DNA of 5,428 nucleotides from Croceicoccus sp. (GCA_029936705.1 JAPYSD010000280.1:1-5428); one strand, 5' to 3'. Positions 1 to 5,147 are shown, counted from the stretch's first letter. The notes: generated by a model from the letters alone, not told the origin. Translations and numbers: made by a program.

Positions 1-326
1 TAGCGGACCAGGGCGCGTCCGAGGCGGTATGCCCTGTGGGTTTCTGCAGGATACCGCAGGAACATATCCGCTCGGCGAAGAAGATCCCCGCGGATTCTTT
101 CGCGAGCCCTATCCACGGCCCGAGGGTCGGTGTCGTGGGTCGCGTTCTCAAGGAACTTCAAAGACCGTTCTGCGGCGTACGAGCCTGGCGTGACAAGCAC
201 GATCACGATGATCGCGGTCAGCGCGAAACCGGACTTCGTCCAGGAAGTGCTCGCCGTGAGGACAGAGAGCTTTACCAAGAGAAAGATCCCGATCAGGGCG
301 GCGGCAGCGTAGAGAAACCAAGTCAT
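1..326 (-). CDS. Hypothetical two-helix membrane protein (C-terminus off window)
   Basis: This reading frame is open from an ATG at 326 down to the left edge, giving 108 complete codons with no stop, so the gene is cut off at its 3' end. The protein begins MTWFLYAAAALIGIFLLVKL. It has two hydrophobic segments at about residues 4-24 and 33-47, separated by a short polar turn (STSWTKSG). A charged, Arg-rich region follows from about residue 53 (ERSLKFLENATHDTD..., RARERIRGDLLRRAD). A small inner-membrane protein with a soluble basic tail is the natural reading. An AGG about 9 nt before the ATG could serve as ribosome binding site. It lies downstream of the methyltransferase on the same strand, but about 300 nt away, so it probably has its own promoter. 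I do not recognise the family, and the missing C-terminus could hold a domain that would identify it. Confidence 0.65.
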   Translation of the reverse strand, partial: MTWFLYAAAALIGIFLLVKLSVLTASTSWTKSGFALTAIIVIVLVTPGSYAAERSLKFLENATHDTDPRAVDRARERIRGDLLRRADMFLRYPAETHRAYRLGRALVR

Positions 327-355
327 TTGAAATTACCTAAAATTTTCTATCTTCA

Positions 356-370
356 ATGAGTATCACTCAT
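356..370. promoter_or_regulatory. Perfect inverted repeat ATGAGT-ATC-ACTCAT, candidate operator
   Basis: Two perfect 6-bp arms (356-361 and 365-370) flank a 3-nt centre, about 30 nt upstream of the ATG at 326. On the minus strand a possible -35 TTGATA (384-379) is followed 16 nt later by a weak -10, TACTCA (362-357), inside the repeat. A repressor bound here would block that promoter. The symmetry is seen directly, while the promoter and operator roles are inferred. Confidence 0.35.
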
Positions 371-489
371 CCCCCGTTTATCAATCGTAAGCAGCGGTAA
401 TCCAGGCCGCCGGCCTGCCGCTGCCCCTTTTCCTTCTCCCGGATCTATAGGAACCGGCTGTGCGTGATGCACATGCCGTCTGAGGCCTC

Positions 490-540
490 CGAAGGGCCAG
501 CGCGGTGCTGGCCCTCGAAGGGCATGCTGGCGTGCCAGCT
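490..540. repeat. Tandem hairpin repeat with CGAAGGGC lead and GCCAGC/GCTGGC stems
   Basis: The 8-mer CGAAGGGC occurs at 490-497 and 516-523, exactly 26 nt apart, and each copy leads into a hairpin. The first hairpin is AGGGCCAGC (493-501), a 5-nt loop, then GCTGGCCCT (507-515). The second is GCTGGC (526-531), GT, GCCAGC (534-539). A competing stem, GCCCT-CGA-AGGGC (511-523), bridges the two units, so alternative folds are possible. The arrangement resembles a short REP-like element or a structured RNA region, but no known family is recognised. It could also act as a 3' barrier for the methyltransferase transcript. Confidence 0.5.
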
Positions 541-622
541 CTGGATCATTCGTTTTTGTCTTGAATGCACCACCAGCCGCGGCCGAGGCTCCCGGTCAAT
601 TCGCGGCGGGTGCAGACGATCG

Positions 623-1747
623 TTAGTCGAAAAGGGTCTGCTGGCGGATTTCGCGTGGGGTGGCGCCCCGTACGATTGCCTCAGCCTGCCAGATAGCGCG
701 CGATTGTTCGCTCACACCCGGTAGCGGACAGACATTGTCCAGACCTGCGTCGGCGAGACGTGCTGCGCGCATGTCTTCGTAGAAGAGGTCGCAGCCGCTG
801 AACTGGCGGCCGGTGCGACGTGCAACGACATGCGTTGTACCCGAGCCGCTGAAGGGGTCGATAACGAGGTCGCCAGGCTGAGTGTAAATCTGAACCGCAC
901 GCATGGCCAATTCCTCTGGGAACTGGGCCGGATGGCCCGTCTTTTCCGGGTGATTTGCACCTACATTGCCTATGACCCAGACATCGGATGGCCAGGCTCC
1001 GAAGGGGTGGCCCGATAAGCGGCCCTTGTTCGGGCCCTTATAGGCCCTTTTGCCGGGGTTCTTCTGCGGGGTACGCGCAGGATCGGGATGGAAGGTCGAC
1101 GGCGTTCCCTTCGAAAAGATCAGGGCGCTTTCGTGCCGCTCGGACAGTCGTCGCTTGGGCGTTAGCCCATGCGGGATCACCCAGCTGACGCGGTTCTGGT
1201 AATCCAGCCCCGCTTTCCTGAAGACGTCGAACATCATGATATCGATGGGCACCATGGAGCCGTCGACCTCATCGCGCGTCGAGCCGCACTGGAAGAATGC
1301 TACGCCGCCAGGAGCAAGGACGCGCGAGATCTCGGACACGATCATGCTCAGCCAGCCTGCAAAGTAGACATGGCGCATGGTGTCTGCGCTTGCGCCCTCG
1401 CCATATTTCTTTGCTACATTGTATGGGCAGCTGGTGAGGACGAGCTGGGCGCAGTTGTCCGGCAGGGCCTCGAAATAGTCGAGGACGTCTGCAGTTGCCG
1501 TGGCATCCAGCAGGGCTTTCAGGGTTTCTGCCTGTCGCTGCTTGCGTTCGGCAGCTCGCTCCATGATCCGCTGCTCGGTCTTGCGCGCCCCGTTCTTCAA
1601 AGCAAGCTGGTAGACCTTACCGCGAGAAACACCGAAAGCGGTTGCTGTTTCCTGATAGGTTGATTGGCTCAGTTTCTGCAGGATTTCAGCGTCCAGCTTG
1701 TCCTCCGGGAGGGTCGGCGTTTTGATCTGATATGCTGCAGGGGGCAT
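623..1747 (-). CDS. Beta-class site-specific DNA methyltransferase with N-terminal HTH
   Basis: Transfers a methyl group from S-adenosylmethionine to an adenine N6 or cytosine N4 in a specific DNA site; which base and which site cannot be read from sequence. Numbering from the ATG at 1747 (374 aa), residues ~27-56 look like a helix-turn-helix (YQETATAFGVSRGKVYQLAL), followed by a charged linker. The catalytic motif IV is TSCPYN at 105-110. A motif VIII-like stretch, RRLSERHESALIFSKG, lies in the middle. NHPEKTGHPAQFPEEL then leads into the AdoMet-binding loop DPFSGSGTT at 297-305. Motif IV before the FxGxG motif defines the beta class (N6/N4 methylase fold). The frame stays open upstream to an ATG at 1885 (420 aa), but only the 1747 start has a well-spaced AAAGG, and the extra 46 residues show no domain. 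No endonuclease gene is adjacent, so it appears to be an orphan, probably regulatory or protective. SCPY instead of SPPY/DPPY is unusual. High confidence for the family, moderate for the start. Confidence 0.9.
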   Translation of the reverse strand: MPPAAYQIKTPTLPEDKLDAEILQKLSQSTYQETATAFGVSRGKVYQLALKNGARKTEQRIMERAAERKQRQAETLKALLDATATADVLDYFEALPDNCAQLVLTSCPYNVAKKYGEGASADTMRHVYFAGWLSMIVSEISRVLAPGGVAFFQCGSTRDEVDGSMVPIDIMMFDVFRKAGLDYQNRVSWVIPHGLTPKRRLSERHESALIFSKGTPSTFHPDPARTPQKNPGKRAYKGPNKGRLSGHPFGAWPSDVWVIGNVGANHPEKTGHPAQFPEELAMRAVQIYTQPGDLVIDPFSGSGTTHVVARRTGRQFSGCDLFYEDMRAARLADAGLDNVCPLPGVSEQSRAIWQAEAIVRGATPREIRQQTLFD

Positions 1748-1754
1748 TGAAGAA

Positions 1755-1759
1755 CCTTT
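1755..1759 (-). promoter_or_regulatory. Shine-Dalgarno AAAGG that favours the 1747 start
   Basis: On the minus strand AAAGG lies 7 nt before the ATG at 1747. The alternative in-frame ATGs do worse. The one at 1885 has only a G-rich run touching it, the one at 1852 has no AGG, and the one at 1813 has GAGG only 3 nt away. Confidence 0.55.
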
Positions 1760-1765
1760 CAAGAG

Positions 1766-1784
1766 TTGGCTCGGGAACAGCCAA
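1766..1784. promoter_or_regulatory. Inverted repeat TTGGCT-7 nt-AGCCAA upstream of the methyltransferase
   Basis: Perfect 6-bp arms at 1766-1771 and 1779-1784 surround a 7-nt centre, ending 18 nt upstream of the preferred methyltransferase start. This is the spacing expected of an operator in the region between the divergent methyltransferase and small exported-protein genes. Because the methyltransferase carries a helix-turn-helix, autoregulation is a plausible inference. If translation began at 1885 instead, this repeat would lie inside the coding region. Confidence 0.35.
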
Positions 1785-1904
1785 TGAGGGCTGCTTTTTT
1801 CCGCAATCTTCATCTTCCTCTGATATGGCTCTGAAGACGTTCCTTCTTCCATAGGCGGCCGTCTAGGGCTGCACTGCTTAGGCATCCCACCCAGTCGGAG
1901 ATTA

Positions 1905-2261
1905 GTGTTGGTTCTACTGTTGGCTTCGCTTCTGCTTATCGGCGGCGCCGCGGCTAATCATCTTCCGGGGCGCGTAGGCCTCGAGCGCGATACCCTGAAC
2001 CTTGCCGAGACCTATCGGACGTGCACGATCAAGCGTGCCGTCGAATTCGAGCGATCAGGTGAAACCGCCGATCTTGTCGTGAAAGCCGCGAAGTCGGCGT
2101 GTGACGAGGAAGGAGAGGTGTTTACGGGGTATTACGTCGCGGACGCCCTGATCGCGGGTGTCCAGACCAATGAGGAAATGATCAGTTCGCTCGAGAGGTT
2201 CGAGGACGCCTTGACTGCAAAAGCGCTCGAAGCGGTAATTCGGCGCAGAGCGGCGTCCTGA
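1905..2261 (+). CDS. Small exported hypothetical protein with two cysteines
   Basis: A 118-residue protein with a hydrophobic N-terminus (MLVLLLASLLLIGGAAANH) that reads as a cleavable signal peptide ending around AAA at residues 15-17, so the product is probably periplasmic. The n-region has no lysine or arginine, which is atypical. The mature part is mostly helical and charged. It has two cysteines, in YRTCTIKRAV and KSACDEEGEV, about 31 residues apart, that could form a disulfide. The start is GTG at 1905 with GGAG 4 nt upstream; TTG at 1908 with 7-nt spacing is an equally good alternative. The frame extends upstream without a start codon and would place two arginines before the hydrophobic run. 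It diverges from the methyltransferase and converges on the gene ending at 2276. Short proteins with a C...A...S-E-A...AC pattern are, as I recall, common and unassigned in sphingomonads. I do not know the function. Confidence 0.65.
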   Translation: MLVLLLASLLLIGGAAANHLPGRVGLERDTLNLAETYRTCTIKRAVEFERSGETADLVVKAAKSACDEEGEVFTGYYVADALIAGVQTNEEMISSLERFEDALTAKALEAVIRRRAAS

Positions 2262-2263
2262 AC

Positions 2264-2277
2264 GAATGAGGTCATTC
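2264..2277. repeat. Palindrome GAATGA-GG-TCATTC between converging stops
   Basis: A perfect 6-bp inverted repeat with a 2-nt centre occupies the 14-nt gap between the converging genes and touches the minus-strand stop. It might pause or end transcription from both sides, but it lacks GC richness and a T-tract, so a terminator role is weak. Confidence 0.3.
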
Positions 2278-2512
2278 AGATTATGGTCCGCCAGCCGTCT
2301 TCGATGACCGATACGCTGTTCTTCAGTTCGTAGAAGCCGGCATATTTGGCGAGATGCGCAGCGTCGAGCACATTGCCGCCGTTGATCTGGGTGTCGCCGT
2401 CATAGACGCGGCCTTCGGAAAATTGCGAATAGGCACGGGTACGCAGCTTCAAGCCAAGGGCCTTGAGGCGGCTGCGCAGTTCCTTGGGCGTGATTTCAGG
2501 TTTCCTGGACAT
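2276..2512 (-). CDS. Small hypothetical protein (78 aa)
   Basis: Begins MSRKPEITPKELRSRLKALG with a well-placed AGAGGA 5 nt before the ATG at 2512, and ends with TGA at 2276. The first ~30 residues are basic and probably helical (K/R-rich, no hydrophobic segment). The rest, including SEGRVYDGDTQINGG and a closing ISVIEDGWR-like stretch, looks like a small soluble fold, so the product is cytoplasmic. It lies 48 nt downstream of the 104-aa gene on the same strand and is probably the last gene of the operon starting at 3921, although its own ribosome binding site would also let it be expressed alone. The basic N-terminus could contact nucleic acid, which is only a guess. Family not recognised. 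Confidence 0.6.
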   Translation of the reverse strand: MSRKPEITPKELRSRLKALGLKLRTRAYSQFSEGRVYDGDTQINGGNVLDAAHLAKYAGFYELKNSVSVIEDGWRTII

Positions 2513-2560
2513 GGATGTCCTCTCTTCATCTTGATTTTTTGAGATGTCGTGAACTGAGCC

Positions 2561-2875
2561 TCAGTTGCCGCCGAATGCGTAGCTCCAGGGTGGATCGAGG
2601 CGTGAGCTGTTGGTGATCAGATCCACGGCTTGGCTCACGGCGGCCCGAGGTCCGCCAGCTGCGGCGATGGGGACGGTCGCGGTGTTCTTGCCATCGTAGA
2701 TCCTGAGGGCGGCTGGCTCGAGGTCGCCGCCTGGCAGGAAGACGATACGATAGAGCCGGTTAGAACCGGTTATGGCTATCCGGCGTTCGTAGTTGTTTGC
2801 TGTCCTTTCGATGAAGATCCGTGCGAGGAGAAGTTTCCTGATCTCCTGCTCAACGACGTGACCGGCCGAGGTCAC
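2561..2875 (-). CDS. Hypothetical protein (104 aa), coupled to upstream gene
   Basis: Starts with GTG at 2875-2873, overlapping the TGA of the upstream 349-aa gene in the 4-nt sequence GTGA. This arrangement is typical of translational coupling, and GGAG (2887-2884) sits 8 nt before the GTG. The N-terminal ~30 residues (VVEQEIRKLLLARIFIERTANN) are helix-like. The middle (RRIAITGSNRLYRIVFLPGG, ALRIYDGKNTATVPIA) suggests beta strands. There is no signal peptide or membrane segment. It probably works with the acidic protein encoded directly before it, perhaps as partner or subunit, judged only from the tight overlap. The family is not recognised and no catalytic motif can be pointed to. Confidence 0.65.
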   Translation of the reverse strand: MTSAGHVVEQEIRKLLLARIFIERTANNYERRIAITGSNRLYRIVFLPGGDLEPAALRIYDGKNTATVPIAAAGGPRAAVSQAVDLITNSSRLDPPWSYAFGGN

Positions 2876-3921
2876 TGGCTAATCTCCGCGTGGAAAAAGC
2901 TTCCGACCATGCCGCACCAATCGACCGGACCCTTGTCGAAGGCAACGAAACGGCCATCTTCGGGCCGCAGGACAATTGGCTTGCCTTTCTCAATGCTATG
3001 GAAGGTGCCTGATTGGGCATTGATAGAGCAGATCGAATAGTTCGACAGCCGGATCGGGCGGGCGAGATCGACCTGCAGGAGGTCCGAAAGCGGAACGATC
3101 GCGTAGATAGCGAAATTGAAATAGCCGGAGCAGGCATTGTCGACGATCTCCTCCAGCTCATCGAGCGTGGCTAAAGGCTGCTGCTTGGGACCCGCCGCAT
3201 ATTCGTCGTGTTCCTCGTGTTCGTTGCCGGAGTGGGCGCGATATTCTTCGAGCGTGTAGCCCAGTCGCGGGAGCGCGTGCAGCAAGCCCTGCGAGATGCT
3301 GAGTTCTTTCCATTCCGACCAGGATTTATGGGAGATCGCCATGTAGTCCTCCCAGTGGCAGGACGGGTCCTGGAACATGAATGCGATCTCGACCCGGTCG
3401 CAGCTGGAGAGAACATCGAGGGGAGTGCTGTCGTCTTCGTCCTGAGCGACCTCGCGGATGGTTTCGGCAAGCTCGGTTTCAATATCATCGACATCTGCGC
3501 TGTGGTTCCATCCGTTTTCGGCAGCGAGTTCGGCGAGCTCCTTGAGGAAGTCGCGGGCGGCTGGGAGGCATTCCTGGTCAAAGAAGTACCAGTCGTCGCT
3601 ACCAGCGGCCCTGGCGAGCTCTGCGATGCCAGCATGAACGGGGTTCTTACCGGAGCGAAAGGCGTCGAACATGGCGTTTGCGGCAGGATAGTTCTCGGAC
3701 AGGCTGCGCACCCGGTTCTCGCGCTCGAACTGGCTGTAGTAGACGCCTTTTGACAGCTTGGCGGCAATGCGGTCGCCGTGATCACCCAGGAAGTCGTCCG
3801 CTTCGACCTGCTCCCGCGTGAAATGGATGCCTGCGACTTCGATTGTCCTTTCGAGGCTTGCAACGTGGGTCTCGATCGCATCACAGTGTTCGGTGATGCT
3901 TTGCTCGGCGTCCAAGGTCAT
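2872..3921 (-). CDS. Acidic hypothetical protein (349 aa)
   Basis: First gene of the probable three-gene minus-strand operon. The ATG at 3921 has AAAGG 8 nt upstream and the stop at 2872 overlaps the next start. The protein is strongly acidic: I count about 65 Asp/Glu against about 27 Lys/Arg. It has no signal peptide or transmembrane helix, so it should be cytoplasmic. The first ~45 residues look like an amphipathic helix (EHCDAIETHVASLERTIEVA). The most acidic parts lie around residues 140-165 (DVDDIETELAE..., QDEDDS) and 231-240 (NEHEEHDE, with several His). The C-terminal ~90 residues (YFNFAIYAIVPLSDLLQVD..., GKPIVLRPEDGRFVAFDKG) look more globular, with beta strands and several Cys. I see no Walker, HEPN, nuclease, protease or helix-turn-helix motif. 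A DNA-mimic role is one possibility for so acidic a protein but is unsupported. Function unknown. Confidence 0.7.
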   Translation of the reverse strand: MTLDAEQSITEHCDAIETHVASLERTIEVAGIHFTREQVEADDFLGDHGDRIAAKLSKGVYYSQFERENRVRSLSENYPAANAMFDAFRSGKNPVHAGIAELARAAGSDDWYFFDQECLPAARDFLKELAELAAENGWNHSADVDDIETELAETIREVAQDEDDSTPLDVLSSCDRVEIAFMFQDPSCHWEDYMAISHKSWSEWKELSISQGLLHALPRLGYTLEEYRAHSGNEHEEHDEYAAGPKQQPLATLDELEEIVDNACSGYFNFAIYAIVPLSDLLQVDLARPIRLSNYSICSINAQSGTFHSIEKGKPIVLRPEDGRFVAFDKGPVDWCGMVGSFFHAEISQ

Positions 3922-3967
3922 ATGCCAGGCCTTTCTTTTCCATCAGAATTCAGGTCACTGGGTCAGA

Positions 3968-3981
3968 TCCCTCCTAAGGGA
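3968..3981. repeat. Short hairpin TCCCT-CCTA-AGGGA in the divergent region
   Basis: A perfect 5-bp stem with a 4-nt loop lies between the divergent operon (start 3921) and the pilin-like gene (4037), followed on the plus strand by a T/C-rich run (ATTTTCTTCCTC). It could be an operator or a weak terminator, and the short stem makes either uncertain. Confidence 0.25.
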
Positions 3982-4002
3982 ATTTTCTTCCTCTTGTCAT
4001 TT

Positions 4003-4030
4003 CCGTGAACGGGTGCGGTCATCCTATAAT
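4003..4030 (+). promoter_or_regulatory. Promoter with consensus -10 TATAAT, abutting the pilin-like gene
   Basis: TATAAT at 4025-4030 matches the sigma-70 -10 exactly. The -35 position (about 4001-4006, TTCCGT) is poor, so an activator may be needed. A small palindrome CCGT-GA-ACGG (4003-4012) overlaps that position and could be a regulator site. A start about 7 nt after the -10 would fall on or next to the ATG at 4037. Confidence 0.5.
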
Positions 4031-4036
4031 GTGCGG

Positions 4037-4513
4037 ATGACCAATCTCATGCTCTCGATCCTAGGGGTCCTTCTGACCGTCTTCTCCATCGCGATCGCCG
4101 TGAATTACGGCGGGCAATATTATGAAGAGGCGCGAGAAGAGGCAGAGCTCGGAGTGGCCTATAATGCGATCGAGCAAACCCAGATCGCGATGAGCGCCTA
4201 CAAGGCGACCTATTTGAAGCAGGCAGATAATATCGACACGCTGATAGCCGCAGGTCTCATGGACGAAACTCCGCGGCTCAAGGGAATGACCTTCAAGCCA
4301 ACATGGTCATCTTACAAGTACAGCGGGAGATGGACGAAGGGCATTGTCATAACGGATGTGCCGCGTGCTGCTTGCGAGTTGCATAACGAGAAGGTTGGTT
4401 TCATTGATGCTGAAGGCGGCAAGCCCGCCGACGTGTTCCAAGCCACGGGCTGCTATACGAGTGGTCCGGATATGACGACCGGCAGCATTTTCTCGCTGCT
4501 CGATAGGAATTGA
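4037..4513 (+). CDS. Membrane-anchored type IVb pilin-like protein
   Basis: A 158-aa protein with an N-terminal hydrophobic helix (about residues 4-23) that continues into a long polar helix (YYEEAREEAELGVAYNAIEQ...AMSAYKATY, to ~60), then a globular tail. That outline is pilin-like. The tail contains ITDVPRAACELHN (104-116) and a second cysteine in ATGCYTSG (C139). Type IVb pilins of the PilS kind often have a VP..AC segment and a C-terminal disulfide loop, so C113-C139 may be such a pair. It differs from a normal prepilin in lacking a Lys/Arg-Gly leader peptidase site and the Glu at mature position 5, so it would stay as a bitopic inner-membrane protein facing the periplasm. The ATG at 4037 has no real Shine-Dalgarno; GTG at 4031 is in frame. 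The longer frame upstream to 3818 is antisense to the operon and unlikely. The lipoprotein gene follows 81 nt later. Family assignment is tentative. Confidence 0.7.
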   Translation: MTNLMLSILGVLLTVFSIAIAVNYGGQYYEEAREEAELGVAYNAIEQTQIAMSAYKATYLKQADNIDTLIAAGLMDETPRLKGMTFKPTWSSYKYSGRWTKGIVITDVPRAACELHNEKVGFIDAEGGKPADVFQATGCYTSGPDMTTGSIFSLLDRN

Positions 4514-4523
4514 CCGCCGTGAT

Positions 4524-4553
4524 TTGGCGAGATTGAACGCTGCATCCTACAAT
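4524..4553 (+). promoter_or_regulatory. Candidate promoter for the Pal-like gene (TTGGCG-18-TACAAT)
   Basis: TTGGCG at 4524-4529 and TACAAT at 4548-4553 are separated by 18 nt, upstream of the lipoprotein ATG at 4595. The surrounding CATCCTACAATGAG closely matches CATCCTATAATGTG before the pilin-like gene, so the two genes may respond to the same control. A start near 4560 would give a leader of about 35 nt containing the AAGGA ribosome binding site at 4581-4585. Confidence 0.45.
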
Positions 4554-4594
4554 GAGGCTGTGAGTTGCCAAAATTGTGTGAAGGAAGACGTTCG

Positions 4595-5089
4595 ATGAAC
4601 CTGAAGATCCTAGCCACGTGCCTGCTGGGCTCTGGCCTGCTTGTTGGCTGTGCCGGCGGCTTCGACGACTTCGATGTAGCTGGCCCTGTGGCGCCGCCAT
4701 CAAAGCCTGCTGTGCGTACCTATGCTCCGGCCATTGTGAGCGAGAGCGATTTCCTTGCAGCGGCTGGCACGAATACCGTCTTCTTCGATACCGACAAAGC
4801 TTCGCTCAATCCGCAGGCACGGGATGTTCTGGATCGCCAGGCGCGCTGGCTAATGACGCACCGCGATATCGCATTTCGTGTAGAAGGGCATTGCGACGAG
4901 CGCGCGACGCCGGGTTACAATCTCGAACTGGGTCGCCGCCGCGCGGAGGCCGTTAAGGCCTTTTTCGTTGATAGCGGCATTTCGGAAGATCGCATTACGG
5001 CAGTCTCGTTCGGCGAAGAGAGCCCGGTCATCGACGAGAACGGGGATGTGCAGATCAACCGCAGGGCGGTGACGGTTCTATCGATATAG
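4595..5089 (+). CDS. pal: Pal-like peptidoglycan-associated lipoprotein (OmpA family)
   Basis: A 164-aa outer-membrane lipoprotein that should tether the outer membrane to peptidoglycan. The N-terminus MNLKILATCLLGSGLLVGC is a lipoprotein signal with the lipobox LVGC, so Cys19 would be lipidated. The +2 residue is Ala, which permits Lol sorting to the outer membrane. A Pro/Ala-rich linker (~30-48) precedes the OmpA-like domain (~60-164): NTVFFDTDKASLNPQARDVL, VEGHCDERATPGYNLELG, RRRAEAVKAFF, VSFGEESPV and a closing NRRAVTV. Asp101 of GHCDER and the Arg of RRRAEAV are the residues expected to contact diaminopimelate. Differences from ordinary Pal include GHCDERA in place of GHCDERG, and FGEESPV where YGKERPV is usual. 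The length is typical. The ATG at 4595 is preferred over the TTG at 4565 because of the lipoprotein signal and the AAGGA upstream. No tolB/tolQRA neighbour is present, so this is probably an extra copy serving a local envelope structure. Confidence 0.9.
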   Translation: MNLKILATCLLGSGLLVGCAGGFDDFDVAGPVAPPSKPAVRTYAPAIVSESDFLAAAGTNTVFFDTDKASLNPQARDVLDRQARWLMTHRDIAFRVEGHCDERATPGYNLELGRRRAEAVKAFFVDSGISEDRITAVSFGEESPVIDENGDVQINRRAVTVLSI

Positions 5090-5147
5090 TCGAAGCAGAG
5101 CGGCGCAAAGCCTTCTAAAACGGATGCCCGCGCTGCGAGTGCGCGCG

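Larger units (their letters stand above)
327..622. other. Gene-free stretch rich in inverted repeats
   Basis: I find no convincing coding region here. The open frames that cross it lack ribosome binding sites and recognisable protein features. It holds several short perfect inverted repeats: 356-370, 403-417 (CAGGCCG-C-CGGCCTG), 459-473 (TGTGC-5 nt-GCACA), 482-489 (GAGGCCTC), 493-515 and 526-539. It serves as the 5' region of the leftward membrane-protein gene and the 3' region of the methyltransferase gene. None of the hairpins is directly followed by a clean T-tract in the methyltransferase direction, so a standard intrinsic terminator cannot be called. No tRNA cloverleaf or known riboswitch is apparent. 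Confidence 0.5.

Noticed and set aside
450..474. GGAAC at 450-454 as a general stress (EcfG-type) -35 element
   Set aside because: No CGTT follows at 16-17 nt. Other GGAAC copies at 1774-1778 and on the minus strand near 1840 also fail the spacing test.
464..724. 86-aa plus-strand frame across the hairpin region and methyltransferase end
   Set aside because: Composed of repeat and antisense sequence, Cys/Arg/Gly-rich, with no ribosome binding site.
1169..1663. 164-aa plus-strand frame antisense to the methyltransferase
   Set aside because: It lies wholly opposite conserved methyltransferase motifs, its sequence is low in recognisable structure, and it has no good ribosome binding site. It is a shadow frame.
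2755..2774. Near-tandem CCGGTTA copies inside the 104-aa gene
   Set aside because: Two short copies within coding sequence, most simply explained by codon content.
3208..3753. 181-aa plus-strand frame antisense to the 349-aa gene
   Set aside because: Opposite to a gene with a good ribosome binding site and a coupled downstream neighbour; nothing supports it independently.
3171..3884. 237-aa minus-strand frame overlapping the 349-aa gene
   Set aside because: Extremely rich in Ser, Thr, Arg and Pro with no fold-like pattern, as expected from reading a GC-rich gene in the wrong frame.
3960..3969. 10-mer GGGTCAGATC repeated near 5200-5209
   Set aside because: Only two copies, with flanks that do not match and no target duplication. 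Too short to call an insertion-element end or attachment site.
3818..4036. N-terminal extension of the pilin-like frame
   Set aside because: It runs antisense to the operon start and through the promoter region. The hydrophobic helix begins just after the ATG at 4037.
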